Source: Heyndrickxia sp050281185 | GTDB taxonomy: Bacteria > Bacillota > Bacilli > Bacillales > Bacillaceae_C | Direction of reading: 5' to 3' | DNA length: 64,000 nt | Assembly (NCBI RefSeq): GCF_050281185.1 | Contig: NZ_JBNNWS010000015.1 | Location: forward strand, 62,001-126,000 | The notes under the pieces: generated by a model | Database searches by the model: none | Seen by the model: only the letters and a program-made list of their open reading frames with translations | What the model was told of the DNA's origin: nothing | Program-made: the position numbers and the translations under genes | In this document: positions 1-9,396 of the stretch, piece after piece | Layout: every line of letters starts with the position of its first letter | Position numbering within the stretch: position 1 is the first letter of the stretch

Positions 1-1362
1 TTTAGAAAGCATACAACGAACCTTTTCACCACCGGAAAGGACATTTGCTTTTTTCATCACTTCTTCACCAGAGAATAGCATTCTTCCTAAAAATCCTCTT
101 AAAAAGCTCTCACTTTGGTCATTGGGAGAGTATTGACGTAACCAATCGACAAGATTTAAATCTCCATTTTCAAAATAACTAGAGCTATCTTTAGGGAAGT
201 AGGATTGTGTAGTAGTGATACCCCATTTAAATGAACCACTATCAGGTTCCATTTCTCCTGCCAAAATTTTAAACAATGTGGTTTTAGCTAATTCGTTTTG
301 GCCAACTAGAGCTATTTTGTCATCTTTATTCATTATAAAACTAACATTATCAAGAACCTTTACACCGTCAATCGTTTTCGTTAATCCTTCTACACGTAAT
401 AGATCATTACCAATCTCTCGGTCAGGGGTAAAATGAACGTAAGGATATTTTCTAGATGAAGGTTTAATGTCATCTAATGTAATTTTATCGAGAAGCTTCT
501 TCCGAGAAGTTGCTTGCTTCGATTTCGATGCATTCGCACTAAAACGGGCAATAAAGCTTTGCAGCTCTTTAATTTTTTCTTCTTTTTTCTTATTATCCTC
601 TTGTGCCATTTTTTGAGCAAGCTGACTAGATTCATACCAAAAATCGTAATTTCCTACATATAATTGGATTTTACTGAAGTCTAAGTCAGCAATATGAGTA
701 CAAACCTTATTTAAGAAATGACGATCATGGGATACAACAATCACAGTGTTCTCAAAGTTAATTAGAAATTCTTCAAGCCATTGAATAGCTTTTAAATCTA
801 AGTGGTTGGTAGGCTCGTCTAATAGCAAAATATCTGGTTTTCCAAAAAGTGCTTGAGCAAGTAATACTTTTACTTTTTCTGCACCAGTTAACTCCGCCAT
901 TTTCTTTGTATGAAGCTCTTCTGAAATTCCAAGACCTTTAAGCAAAATAGCTGCTTCTGATTCTGCTTCCCAACCATTTAATTCAGCAAATTCACCTTCA
1001 AGCTCTGCGGCTCTCATTCCATCTTCATCACTGAAATCTGCTTTCATGTAAATAGCATCTTTTTCTTGCATCACTTCAAATAAGCGGGTATGTCCCATAA
1101 TAACAACTTTTAAAACTTCTTCATCTTCAAATTCAAAATGGTTTTGTTTTAATACAGCCAGTCTTTCGCCTGGTGTCATATGGACATCACCAGTTTGAGG
1201 CTCAAGTTCACCTGAAAGAATTTTTAAAAAGGTTGATTTTCCAGCGCCGTTTGCGCCAATTAATCCATAGCAGTTACCGGGTGTAAATTTAATATTAATA
1301 TCTTCAAATAGTTTACGTTCCCCGAATCGTAAGCCAACATTATTAACAGTAATCAAAGACAT
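1..1362 (-). CDS. ykpA: ABC-F family ATPase, YkpA-like (C-terminus beyond the window)
   Basis: Reverse-strand gene that runs off the left edge, so about 454 codons are visible of a family that is usually about 540. The translation opens MSLITVNNVGLRFGER and carries a first ABC domain with Walker A GANGAGKS, a degenerate signature, and the Walker B stretch LLLDEPTNHLDL, followed by the linker and the beginning of the second ATPase domain. Two ABC cassettes without membrane segments define ABC-F proteins, which act on the ribosome as translation factors rather than as transporters. The wording matches what I remember of B. subtilis YkpA. A GGAGG sits 3 nt before the ATG, which is unusually close. 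Sure of the family, fairly sure of the orthologue. Confidence 0.9.
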   Translation of the reverse strand, partial: MSLITVNNVGLRFGERKLFEDINIKFTPGNCYGLIGANGAGKSTFLKILSGELEPQTGDVHMTPGERLAVLKQNHFEFEDEEVLKVVIMGHTRLFEVMQEKDAIYMKADFSDEDGMRAAELEGEFAELNGWEAESEAAILLKGLGISEELHTKKMAELTGAEKVKVLLAQALFGKPDILLLDEPTNHLDLKAIQWLEEFLINFENTVIVVSHDRHFLNKVCTHIADLDFSKIQLYVGNYDFWYESSQLAQKMAQEDNKKKEEKIKELQSFIARFSANASKSKQATSRKKLLDKITLDDIKPSSRKYPYVHFTPDREIGNDLLRVEGLTKTIDGVKVLDNVSFIMNKDDKIALVGQNELAKTTLFKILAGEMEPDSGSFKWGITTTQSYFPKDSSSYFENGDLNLVDWLRQYSPNDQSESFLRGFLGRMLFSGEEVMKKANVLSGGEKVRCMLSK

Positions 1363-1468
1363 ATACCTCCAAAACAGTAATATCTTTATGATTATAACAT
1401 GACTTGAATAAAAAAGGGGGACACCTGAGTTAATATGTAGTATTCGTTAATTGGTTTTGATTATTTTG

Positions 1469-1660
1469 CTACAAATTTTCATTCTGCTGTATAATTTCAT
1501 CACCTGTAATAATGGTATTAGCTTCTTCCAATCGTTTGAGTTTTTCAACGGAATCACCAGGATAATATTTGCTTTGATTGATATTACTCATTGCTGTATT
1601 AACGGTAATTTCAGGTTTTTTGGGTGAATTAGTTATTCTTTGATCTTTTTTTTTCATCAT
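1469..1660 (-). CDS. small hydrophilic protein of unknown function
   Basis: About 63 residues, lysine-rich at the N-terminus (MMKKKDQRITNSPKKP) and ending EEIIQQNENL-like. I do not recognise the family. The start is placed at the ATG at 1660 because GGAG lies 6 nt upstream of it; the ATG four codons earlier contains that same GGAG and has no ribosome site of its own. It stands alone between the ABC-F gene and the divergent Rieske oxidoreductase. No signal peptide or membrane segment is visible. It may be a spore or stress protein, but nothing in the sequence shows that. Confidence 0.55.
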   Translation of the reverse strand: MMKKKDQRITNSPKKPEITVNTAMSNINQSKYYPGDSVEKLKRLEEANTIITGDEIIQQNENL

Positions 1661-1842
1661 TTTCAACTCCATTCAATAAACTGTCTAGTTATTATCCATT
1701 CACTATTTTTATAGAATTATGCATAATAATAAATATTCTTCTATACGTAACTAGGATTGAAAATTTAATTAAATGATATACATGAATTTAACTCTATTTG
1801 ATAAAAATAGTAGGTATATTACTACTATTTGGAGGATATAAA

Positions 1843-3375
1843 ATGCCTAACGATCAAACCATGATGCCACAGTTTCCGGAGCCAATTTGGAGAGAGTCTG
1901 TTGAAATTCCTAGTTTTTCTAATTTGATTGAGGATATTGATGTGGATATAGCTATTGTTGGTGGAGGAATTACAGGAATAACAACTGCTTACTTATTAAC
2001 TAAGGAAGGATTCAAAGTTGCCATTATTGAGGCTGGGAACTTGTTAAATGGTACAACTGGTCATACAACTGCAAAAGTAACAGCTCAACATGGATTAATA
2101 TATGATGAATTCATCCAAAATATAGGAAAAGAAAATGCAAGATTATATTATGAAGCAAATTCTGAAGCAATTCAGTTTATTAAAAATACGATTCAAGAAC
2201 ATGGGATTGATTGTGATTTTAGTGAAGAGGATGCTTATATTTACACGAATAGTGTTGAGTATGTATCCAAATTGCTAAAAGAAGAAGAGGCGTATAAGGA
2301 GCTCGGAATTGATGGTGAAATAGTTGATCAGATTCCATTAGATTTTCAAGTGATATCCGCATTAGTGATGAGGAATCAAGCCCAGTTTCATCCTCTAAAA
2401 TATTTGAAACCACTTATCAATTATATACAAAATGCTGGGGGATTAATTTTTGAAAATACGACTGCGACTGATGTTGATTACGGTGATCAGCCAGTAGTTA
2501 TTACAAGAGAAGGTATGAGGGTAACGTGTAAATATGTTTGTGCTTGCTCACATTTTCCTTTTTATGATGGTTTAGGGTTTTATCCGACAAGAATGTATCC
2601 CGAGAGATCCTATTTAATTGCGGTAAAGTCGAAAAAAGATTTTCCAGGCGGTATGTATATAAGTGCCGAGCAGCCTACGAGATCATTGCGTTATATGATG
2701 TACAATAATGAAAAAATGTTATTAGTCGGTGGTGAAAATCATAAAACAGGACAGGGAATACCAACTATTATGCATTATGAGGCCCTGGAAGAGTTTGCTA
2801 GTAATCAATTCGGTATAGATGAATATTTATATCGATGGTCTGCACAAGATTTAACCACATTAGACAAGATTCCTTATATAGGAAGAATTACGAGTAATCA
2901 TAACCAAGTTCTAGTCGCGACAGGTTTTAGAAAATGGGGAATGACGAATAGTACTTTGTCTGCACTTCTATTAAGGGATATCATTGTTGAAAAAGAAAAT
3001 CGTTTTGAAGAACTTTTTTCGCCATCCAGGTTCAATTCGGATCCTGGTGTGAGTGAGTTTATATCTACAAATTTGGATGTAGCTAAGCATTTAATCGAAG
3101 GTAAGCTTGAATACCCGTTGAGGGATGTTAATGATTTATCTAATGATGAGGGCTCAGTTGTTAATGTCAATGGAAAACGTGCCGGAGCATATAAAGATCA
3201 GGATGGAAAACTGTATGTAGTGGATACGACATGTACCCATTTAGGCTGTGAAATAGAATGGAATTCGGGGGATCGTACATGGGATTGTCCTTGTCATGGG
3301 TCAAGATTTTCGATTAAGGGAGATGTTGTTGAAGGACCTGCAGAAACACCGTTAAAGAGAATTGACATTGATTAA
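1843..3375 (+). CDS. yhfW: FAD-dependent oxidoreductase with C-terminal Rieske [2Fe-2S] domain (YhfW-like)
   Basis: A 510-residue protein made of an N-terminal DAO-type FAD domain and a C-terminal Rieske domain. The dinucleotide-binding motif VDIAIVGGGITGITTAY lies near residues 35-50. The Rieske ligands are C464-T-H466 and C482-P-C-H485, so the cluster should be intact. The length and order match B. subtilis YhfW (about 509 residues). The ATG at 1843 was chosen because GGAGG lies 7 nt before it; a longer frame to 1798 has no site. It is monocistronic and followed by a terminator. Substrate and electron partner are unknown for this family; a redox dehydrogenase role is inferred only from the domains. 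Confidence 0.92.
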   Translation: MPNDQTMMPQFPEPIWRESVEIPSFSNLIEDIDVDIAIVGGGITGITTAYLLTKEGFKVAIIEAGNLLNGTTGHTTAKVTAQHGLIYDEFIQNIGKENARLYYEANSEAIQFIKNTIQEHGIDCDFSEEDAYIYTNSVEYVSKLLKEEEAYKELGIDGEIVDQIPLDFQVISALVMRNQAQFHPLKYLKPLINYIQNAGGLIFENTTATDVDYGDQPVVITREGMRVTCKYVCACSHFPFYDGLGFYPTRMYPERSYLIAVKSKKDFPGGMYISAEQPTRSLRYMMYNNEKMLLVGGENHKTGQGIPTIMHYEALEEFASNQFGIDEYLYRWSAQDLTTLDKIPYIGRITSNHNQVLVATGFRKWGMTNSTLSALLLRDIIVEKENRFEELFSPSRFNSDPGVSEFISTNLDVAKHLIEGKLEYPLRDVNDLSNDEGSVVNVNGKRAGAYKDQDGKLYVVDTTCTHLGCEIEWNSGDRTWDCPCHGSRFSIKGDVVEGPAETPLKRIDID

Positions 3376-3388
3376 TTTGATTTATATC

Positions 3389-3420
3389 GCATCACCTATT
3401 GGGTGGTGCTCATTTTTTTA
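3389..3420 (+). terminator. rho-independent terminator after the Rieske oxidoreductase
   Basis: An 8-bp stem (GCATCACC with GGTGGTGC, one G-T pair) closes a short loop and runs into a T-rich tail, 14 nt past the stop codon. Confidence 0.8.
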
Positions 3421-3496
3421 TAATAATTTTGAAACAAAAGGTATATATTTTTCGTAGAAAAGTTATCAAGTATTTTTAACGAAAGAAGGTTCTTTT

Positions 3497-3703
3497 ATGA
3501 GTGAAAAAGGTTGTATCAAATGTGGTAGCACCAATGCAGCGAAAAAAGAAGTGGCCATGACAGGTACTGGCCTTTCGAAAATGTTTGATATTCAACATAA
3601 CCAATTTATAGTTGTTTACTGTGAAAATTGTGGTTACTCGGAGTTTTATCATAAAAAATCATCAACTGCCTCAAATGTGATAGACTTTTTCTTCGGTGGT
3701 TAA
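3497..3703 (+). CDS. small zinc-ribbon protein (DUF2082-like)
   Basis: A 68-residue protein with two cysteine pairs, CIKC at the N-terminus and CENC in the middle, forming one zinc ribbon; the C-terminus ends in a short phenylalanine/glycine patch (VIDFFFGG). The pattern of a ribbon interrupted by a GTGLSKMFDIQ-type stretch recalls the nucleic-acid-binding zinc ribbon family DUF2082 (Zn_ribbon_13). Function is not known. The ATG has AGAAGG seven nt upstream. It forms a single-gene unit facing a convergent small gene, with a shared hairpin between them. Confidence 0.75.
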   Translation: MSEKGCIKCGSTNAAKKEVAMTGTGLSKMFDIQHNQFIVVYCENCGYSEFYHKKSSTASNVIDFFFGG

Positions 3704-3717
3704 AACGTCATTAAGAA

Positions 3718-3753
3718 AGCGCCCTTAATCGTCAAATTAAATGAGGGCGCTAG
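3718..3753. terminator. hairpin between convergent small genes, possible bidirectional terminator
   Basis: Arms AGCGCCCT and AGGGCGCT, with extra TTAAT/ATTAA pairing inside. Tails are only moderately T-rich on either side, but the site sits exactly between two convergent genes. Confidence 0.65.
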
Positions 3754-3757
3754 TATA

Positions 3758-3970
3758 TTATTTAGTGTTTTCATACCAATCAGAAAATAGCCCACTGCCA
3801 TTGCAGCCAGGGCAATCATACACATTTGATACATAATACTCGCTAAAGGCAAACGTGTTGATCCCTTTTCCATAGCAATCAGGGCAAATTCCTTTAGACT
3901 CCATTTTTGCAATTCTCTTTTCATATCTTGAAGAATTCCATTCTTGTATTGAATTAAATATTCCCAACAT
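3758..3970 (-). CDS. small protein with DnaJ-like cysteine motifs
   Basis: About 70 residues with two CxxCxGxG-type repeats, CPDCYGKG and CPGCNGSG, separated by about 17 residues. This is the zinc-binding pattern of the DnaJ cysteine-rich domain, here as a free-standing protein without J domain. The ATG at 3970 is preceded by GAGG five nt upstream; a GTG two codons earlier overlaps that site and is less likely. Small stand-alone proteins of this kind are common in Bacillus and have no defined role. Zinc binding is inferred from the motif. Confidence 0.7.
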   Translation of the reverse strand: MLGIFNSIQEWNSSRYEKRIAKMESKGICPDCYGKGINTFAFSEYYVSNVYDCPGCNGSGLFSDWYENTK

Positions 3971-4033
3971 TTTCACCTCTAACTTTTTATTATTAGGATG
4001 TGGAAATGCTGGGAAAATTATACGTGTTATAAT

Positions 4034-5020
4034 TTATAACCTAAGTTCAATTAAAGGACGAGTATACTTTTTGATTAAATAACTTCCAAGAGTTAAGCAA
4101 ACTACAATAGAAAAAATAAATAGTAATAAATAATTTTGGGAGAAAGATTCAAGTGTATCATCTGAAACAAACGTTTCAATTATTTTAATGATAAACCCGT
4201 GAAGTAAATAAACATAAAGCGTACGTTGGCCAATTACTGTAATTTTAGTACCACTTGAAGGTACAAGAGCTAGAAAACCAACGATAACAACAAATGTTAA
4301 TAAATATTGAAATCCTCGATAAATTCCATCCATTATCTCAACATTTCCCATATCATCATAGGAGGAAGAGCCGAGTAACCACGGTACGGCGTTCTTAGGA
4401 AATGAAAATTCAAATAAAAGAAATGTAGAAATTAATATCAACATACCTAAAACATTTGAATACTTAATATTTTTAATCCATTGTATGTGTTTTGGTTCAA
4501 TTAAAAATCCGAGTAAAAAGTAAGGAAAAAACACAAATGTTCTAGATAGGCTTAAAAAACTACCAATATGATCAATGTATCCGATCCCAATTCCTATAAA
4601 AATTGCAACTATTAATCCAAGCCATTTCAATTTTGCAAAAACATACAAAAGTAGATTCCAAAAAAATAAACTAAGTAAAAACCATAATGTCCAATGGGGT
4701 TCAAGAAAATCAAAAGAAAGCGAATGTTCATCTCCATTGATAAAATAAAAAAACGAATATATTGCCTGAAAGATAAGATAGGGCAATAATATCTTTTTAA
4801 CTGACTTTAGCAAATACCCATTTTTACGATATCCCTTTGCAAAATAACCAGATATTAAAATAAAAGCCGGCATATGAAAGAGAAAGATAACCGCATATAG
4901 AGTAAAAAGAAAATCGTCATTTTCTTTTAAAGGACTTATGACATGTCCAAATACTACTAAGAAAATTAGAATTAATTTTGCATTATCAAAATAAAGATTT
5001 CTAGTTGAAGATGAAGCCAT
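4034..5020 (-). CDS. membrane acyltransferase, family 3
   Basis: About 328 residues with roughly ten hydrophobic segments, starting NLYFDNAKLILIFLVVFGH, the typical opening of acyltransferase-3 proteins, in which the H at the end of the first membrane segment is conserved. A second family hallmark, FHMPAFILISGYF, follows in the second segment. These proteins O-acylate cell-surface sugars or polymers at the membrane; the substrate here cannot be read from sequence. It resembles fucose 4-O-acetylase-like proteins of Bacillus (YfiQ type). The start at 5020 has GAGGTG five nt upstream; a longer frame starts at 5035. It is isolated, with no polysaccharide genes beside it. Confidence 0.85.
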   Translation of the reverse strand: MASSSTRNLYFDNAKLILIFLVVFGHVISPLKENDDFLFTLYAVIFLFHMPAFILISGYFAKGYRKNGYLLKSVKKILLPYLIFQAIYSFFYFINGDEHSLSFDFLEPHWTLWFLLSLFFWNLLLYVFAKLKWLGLIVAIFIGIGIGYIDHIGSFLSLSRTFVFFPYFLLGFLIEPKHIQWIKNIKYSNVLGMLILISTFLLFEFSFPKNAVPWLLGSSSYDDMGNVEIMDGIYRGFQYLLTFVVIVGFLALVPSSGTKITVIGQRTLYVYLLHGFIIKIIETFVSDDTLESFSQNYLLLFIFSIVVCLTLGSYLIKKYTRPLIELRL

Positions 5021-5471
5021 GTTAGCACCTCTCATAAATTTTAATACGACTTCTTTATTATCCTTATATAATTTATATTAATAGAATATATAAGTGAAAA
5101 ATAGTTTCTAAAAAGTGAATAAACCACCTTAATGTTGAAATATCTTCATTTATATATACAATTTTAACATCTATTTACAGTTTGAAGGTTACTACAAGAT
5201 AAAAATCGTATTAAAAAATATTATTGTGTTATTATAAAATTTACAAAATGATTACATTTATTGTAAAGTGGATTTTGTTGTGTAAATTGATAAAATAGAT
5301 TTTGATTATATATCAACCTAGATGCATTTGATGAAAAATAAAAGGGATCAATCGAAAAAGTCTAAATTGTAGAGGCTGTCTTTCATTTTACATATCTAAT
5401 TTGGGATAAATATTGTAAAATATTTAAATGAGTAGAACTTATTAAATATCGAAAGAAGGTTTTTAGAGCAT
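5021..5471. other. AT-rich intergenic region between divergent acyltransferase and topB
   Basis: About 450 bp without a credible gene. I see only a 7-bp inverted repeat (TTTACAA at 5240 and TTGTAAA at 5261) and poly-A/T runs. Promoters for both flanking genes must lie here, but none stands out clearly. Confidence 0.5.
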
Positions 5472-7667
5472 ATGTCTATTCCTTTAATCATTGCTGAAAA
5501 GCCTGATCAAGGTGCAAAACTTGCTGCCCCATTTCCCCATAAAAAACGGAAAGGCTATATCGAAATCGCCCCAAACCAAACATTTCCGCAAGGTGCCTAT
5601 CTAACTTGGGCTGTTGGCCATCTATGTGAGCTTGTTCCACCCGAAGAATATGATGCGAAATGGAAACGCTGGTCACTTAACACCCTTCCAATCCTCCCTG
5701 AATCCTTTCAATATAAGGTAAAGCGCGATAAGTGGAACCAATTTAAAATGATTAAGGATTTATTGAAGCGTTCGGAAATTACTGAAGTTATTATGGCCGG
5801 TGATGCAGAGCGAGAAGGGGAAGCGATAATCAGAATCATATTAAAGCAATGTCATAATCGAAAACCTACAAAAAGATTATGGATTTCCTCACTAACCGAA
5901 AAAGCGGTTATAAACGGATTCCAAAATTTACTAAATGAACAAGATACAAGAAGCATTTATTTTGAAGCAATGAGTAGAGCATGTGCAGATTGGATGATTG
6001 GTATGAATGCCTCACGCGTCTACACATTATTGCTTCAAGGAAAAGGGATCCGAGATGTATTTTCAACTGGTCGTGTACAAACTCCGACACTTGCTTTAAT
6101 TGTTAAAAGAGAAAAAGAAATTGAAGACTTTAAAAGTGAACCATTTTGGGAAGTTAAGGCAGTCTTTCAAATCGATAATAATCGGTATGAAGGAAAATGG
6201 CATCATGAGCAAGAAACAAGAATAATGGAACAAAGGAAAGCGATCGCTATCGCACAATTTTGTGAAGGAAAAAGAGCTAGAATTGAGGATATTGAAAAAG
6301 AGAGAAAAGAGTTTCAACCGCCATTTTTATTTAACTTGTCCTCCTTACAGGCGACAGCAAATAAATTATTTAAGTATTCTCCAAAGAAAACGCTAGATAT
6401 AGCTCAAAGACTTTATGTAAAAGGGATCATTTCTTACCCTAGATCAGACTCAAGCTTCGTAACAAAAGAAGAAGCACTTGCTTTTCCTGAGATTTTAAAT
6501 AAAATTAATAAAATTGAACAGTATCAAGATTATTTTCCTCTTCCCGTGCCATCCATTTTAAATAATAAAAGGTTTGTTAATGAAAAGAAAGTGACTGATC
6601 ACTATGCGATTATTCCAACAGAGCAAGTGACTAATCCTTTATCATTAGATAAAGATGAACAACAAATTTATGACCTTATTATACGAAGATTAATAGCTGC
6701 TCACTATGAAAAAAGTATTTTTGATTATACAACAATTCATACAATAGTAGATGAAAGAGCAAAGTTTATTTCAAAAGGAAAACAAATGATTCAAGAGGGT
6801 TGGAGAAAGATTATTCACTATTCAGAGGAGAAGAAGGAAGCTGATGAACAAGCTCTGCCAATTTTAGAAAAAGATGAAACAGGAATTGTAAAAAAGATTA
6901 CGATAAAAGATGGAAAGACCCAGCCGCCAAAGCGATATACAGAAGGTCAATTGATTACTTTAATGAAAACCGCTGGAAAGTTTATAGAAGATGCCGAAAT
7001 GCAAAGTATATTAAGAAAAACAGAAGGGCTGGGCACGGAAGCAACTAGGGCTGGAATTATTACTGTTTTAAAAGATCGAAAGTACATCGAGGTCACAAAA
7101 AACCTAGTCTACCCAACCAAAAAAGGAATTCTTCTAATTGACAGTATCGGAGAGAGTATTTTATCTTCTCCTGAAATGACCGCGAAATGGGAGCAAAGAC
7201 TTCATGAAATCGGGGAAGGAAAAGCATCCCCAAATGTATTTTTGGAACAGGCAAAGAAATTGTCTGTCAAGCTTATTAATGATGCAAAAACAGCCGAAAG
7301 TAATTGGAAATTTACTAGTGAATTACTTGAAGAATTGTCACACCTGACCGTTAAAAATAAAGGAAAAGAAAGATCGAAAACAAAGCTAGGAAAATGTAAA
7401 AAATGTGAAGGCAGTATTATTGAAAAAGGAAATTTTTATGGCTGTACAAACTACCAAAAGACAAATTGTGATTTTACCGTTTCAAAGAAAATACTTGGTA
7501 AAACTATTTCACAAAAAAATATTTCGAAACTACTAAAGGATGGGAAAACCGATCTTATTAAAGGATTTAAAAAAGGAGAAAAAACGTTTGATGGATTTCT
7601 TGAATGGAATCCAGAAAAACAAAGCATACAGTTTTTAGCTAAGTCCTATTCAAATGAAATATTGTGA
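5472..7667 (+). CDS. topB: DNA topoisomerase III (type IA)
   Basis: A 731-residue type IA topoisomerase that cuts and passes single DNA strands to decatenate replication and recombination intermediates. The N-terminal Toprim domain shows IIAEKP with Glu9 and AGDAEREGE with Asp111 and Glu113. The active-site tyrosine is Tyr322 in GIISYPRSDS. The C-terminus has a short zinc ribbon (CKKC about 24 residues before a C...C pair) followed by a basic tail. Length matches B. subtilis TopB (about 727). AAGAAGG lies about 12 nt before the ATG, rather distant. Single-gene unit with its own terminator. Confidence 0.95.
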   Translation: MSIPLIIAEKPDQGAKLAAPFPHKKRKGYIEIAPNQTFPQGAYLTWAVGHLCELVPPEEYDAKWKRWSLNTLPILPESFQYKVKRDKWNQFKMIKDLLKRSEITEVIMAGDAEREGEAIIRIILKQCHNRKPTKRLWISSLTEKAVINGFQNLLNEQDTRSIYFEAMSRACADWMIGMNASRVYTLLLQGKGIRDVFSTGRVQTPTLALIVKREKEIEDFKSEPFWEVKAVFQIDNNRYEGKWHHEQETRIMEQRKAIAIAQFCEGKRARIEDIEKERKEFQPPFLFNLSSLQATANKLFKYSPKKTLDIAQRLYVKGIISYPRSDSSFVTKEEALAFPEILNKINKIEQYQDYFPLPVPSILNNKRFVNEKKVTDHYAIIPTEQVTNPLSLDKDEQQIYDLIIRRLIAAHYEKSIFDYTTIHTIVDERAKFISKGKQMIQEGWRKIIHYSEEKKEADEQALPILEKDETGIVKKITIKDGKTQPPKRYTEGQLITLMKTAGKFIEDAEMQSILRKTEGLGTEATRAGIITVLKDRKYIEVTKNLVYPTKKGILLIDSIGESILSSPEMTAKWEQRLHEIGEGKASPNVFLEQAKKLSVKLINDAKTAESNWKFTSELLEELSHLTVKNKGKERSKTKLGKCKKCEGSIIEKGNFYGCTNYQKTNCDFTVSKKILGKTISQKNISKLLKDGKTDLIKGFKKGEKTFDGFLEWNPEKQSIQFLAKSYSNEIL

Positions 7668-7673
7668 TATAAG

Positions 7674-7716
7674 AAGGAGTGGTCTGATAAAGATGTCAAC
7701 CACTCCTTTTTTTATT
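7674..7716 (+). terminator. terminator after topB
   Basis: Perfect 10-bp stem AAGGAGTGGT / ACCACTCCTT with a T-tail. It also lies at the 3' end of the convergent yhfH-like gene and may serve both. Confidence 0.9.
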
Positions 7717-7849
7717 ATTCCTCTTTATTTGCTAAACAACGTTCACATTCTAAAATGTACGATTCGGCTTGTTCATGTACATGTTCTCCACACTCGGGAC
7801 AAATCTTTTTTGAAAGATTAAGAAAAAATTCAACTGGATTTTGTAACAT
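7715..7849 (-). CDS. yhfH: YhfH-family small zinc-binding protein
   Basis: A 44-residue protein reading MLQNPVEFFLNLSKK with the cysteine pairs CPEC and CERC. This pattern matches the YhfH-like family of Bacillus, whose role is unknown. The start at 7849 is chosen because a GGAGTGG site lies upstream at normal distance and because family members begin at this point; the open frame continues 22 codons further without support. Zinc binding is inferred from the four cysteines. Confidence 0.75.
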   Translation of the reverse strand: MLQNPVEFFLNLSKKICPECGEHVHEQAESYILECERCLANKEE

Positions 7850-8096
7850 TCTTACCACTCCATTCATTTGTTTTGAATTATGCGAAAACAGAAAACATTT
7901 TTTATATTTTAACACTTATATAATACAGTTGTAAATTATTTATTCTGTTGTGGTACAGATTATGCAACAATTTTTGGATATGTGCTTGGGCAAAAACCTA
8001 AATTTGTTAGTAAAACCTATTGTGAAAGTAACTGAGATGATATATTGTTAAGAAAATTGGGTCTATTTAAAATTCCTAAATATGTAGGTGATTAAT

Positions 8097-8924
8097 TTGA
8101 ATGATATAAGTCTTCGTCCAAAAGCAAGATCACAGTTTAGAATTCAAGTGGGGAAAACTTACTACATGACAAAACGATATTTGGAATGGATGTTTGATAA
8201 TAAAAGATACGCAAAAGAAAAAACTGAGGAACTATTGCCACATATACTGTTTAAACATGAAACGATTCTTCTTCGTGAATTAAAAGGGGTGGATATGTGG
8301 TATCAGCATAATAAAACCAAAAATTTAAAAATCGCTATAAAACAGCTAAATGGAATCGTAGTAAAACCTGGAGAAACATTTTCTTACTGGAAACTAATCG
8401 GAAAACCGACAAAAAGAAAAGGTTATGTTGATGGGATGGTTCTATTTTACGGTACCTATAAAAAAGGAATTGGTGGCGGGCTTTGTCAATTATCCAATTT
8501 AATTTATTGGACAACTTTACATACACCACTTACTATTATGGAACGTTATCGACATAGTTATGATGTATTCCCAGATTCCAAACGCACACAACCTTTTGGT
8601 AGTGGGGCCACATGCGCATATAATTATTTAGATTTACAAATAAAAAACAATACAGAAAACGATTATCAGTTACATCTTTACTTAACGGATACACACTTAG
8701 TAGGTGAATGGAGATGTTCAAACCCAAAGTTATATTCATACTTGGTTTATGAAAAGGAACATTTCATTACTCCAGCTTTTTGGGGAGGTTATGTACGCCA
8801 TAATAAGATTTATCGAAAAGTCTTTAACAATAGTAAACAATTAATTAATGATGAATTTGTCACTGAAAATCATGCTATTATGATGTATGAACCGTTGCTT
8901 GAAACAAAAGAAGAAAATTTGTAA
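8097..8924 (+). CDS. VanW family protein
   Basis: About 275 residues. The central part carries the VanW signature: VKPGETFSYWKLIGKPTKRK followed by GIGGGLCQLSNLIYW, then the region around HSYDVFP and the mid-protein cysteine. VanW was named from a vancomycin-resistance cluster, but the biochemical role is not established, and chromosomal copies are common in Bacillus with no link to resistance. I place the start at TTG 8097, six nt after AGGTG; a GTG at 8088 overlaps that site. No signal peptide is visible. Single-gene unit. Confidence 0.88.
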   Translation: MNDISLRPKARSQFRIQVGKTYYMTKRYLEWMFDNKRYAKEKTEELLPHILFKHETILLRELKGVDMWYQHNKTKNLKIAIKQLNGIVVKPGETFSYWKLIGKPTKRKGYVDGMVLFYGTYKKGIGGGLCQLSNLIYWTTLHTPLTIMERYRHSYDVFPDSKRTQPFGSGATCAYNYLDLQIKNNTENDYQLHLYLTDTHLVGEWRCSNPKLYSYLVYEKEHFITPAFWGGYVRHNKIYRKVFNNSKQLINDEFVTENHAIMMYEPLLETKEENL

Positions 8925-8926
8925 AA

Positions 8927-8960
8927 AGCTTCCTTTGATGATTTAGGGAGTTTTTTATTA
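8927..8960 (+). terminator. weak terminator after the VanW gene
   Basis: Short stem CTTCC/GGGAG (one G-T pair) followed by TTTTTTATTA, immediately after the stop codon. Confidence 0.5.
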
Positions 8961-9044
8961 ATTTTTGCAACGAAGAAACTTTTTTATATCTGTGCATATA
9001 ATTTTAAAAAATAGGATAAATAACTAAATTTGGAGGTGTTAAAA

Positions 9045-9173
9045 GTGAACAAGTTTGTGTTTTATACCGTGTTGTGTGAAAGGATGGGGATATTATCAAA
9101 AGAAGAAGCTACGAGAATTTTGAATCATAATCACGTATATTTAAAGGATACACATAGAAAAAGTAAAAATTAA
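9045..9173 (+). CDS. small protein of unknown function, 42 residues
   Basis: A short reading frame starting at GTG, with a strong GGAGGTG six nt upstream. It reads MNKFVFYTVLCERMGILSKE and ends HRKSKN. It has one cysteine and no membrane segment; the sequence looks like a small helical protein. I do not recognise it. The good ribosome site and stop-bounded compact frame are the only support. It lies between the VanW gene and the mnt promoter region. Confidence 0.5.
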   Translation: MNKFVFYTVLCERMGILSKEEATRILNHNHVYLKDTHRKSKN

Positions 9174-9200
9174 TAATAGATTGATTATTTTATATTATTA

Positions 9201-9229
9201 TTGACTTCGGATAATTTTTATAGTATTTT
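9201..9229 (+). promoter_or_regulatory. candidate sigma-A promoter of mntABCD
   Basis: TTGACT, 17-bp spacer, TATTTT. An AGGGAAAC half-site resembling an MntR box lies just downstream at about 9236-9243, near the expected transcription start. Confidence 0.5.
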
Positions 9230-9284
9230 TTCACTAGGGAAACATTGTTAATGATTTTCATTTTCAATATTTTTTTTATATAAA

Positions 9285-9302
9285 AGTTTCCTGTGGGAAA
9301 CT
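9285..9302 (+). promoter_or_regulatory. MntR-box-like palindrome
   Basis: AGTTTCCTGTGGGAAACT, a perfect 7-bp inverted repeat. It resembles the known MntR operator of Bacillus (core TTTGCCT-AAGGAAAC) and lies upstream of a manganese transporter. Confidence 0.7.
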
Positions 9303-9368
9303 ATTTTGTTTGTGTGAAATTATTAATTAAAAAATGTAGTTTTATACAGGTGACATATTGCCTAAAAG

Positions 9369-9396
9369 TTGCCTTTAGGAAACAATTGTTCCCTAA
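9369..9396 (+). promoter_or_regulatory. MntR box directly upstream of mntA
   Basis: TTGCCTTTAGGAAAC at 9369-9383 differs from the B. subtilis mntH operator core by one base. It overlaps a second near-perfect 22-bp palindrome at 9375-9396 centred on CAATTG. Position just before the ribosome site suggests a roadblock type of repression. Confidence 0.75.

Noticed and set aside
3700..3924. 74-codon reverse frame with hydrophobic stretches
   Set aside because: It overlaps the CxxCxGxG protein in a different frame and has no ribosome site.
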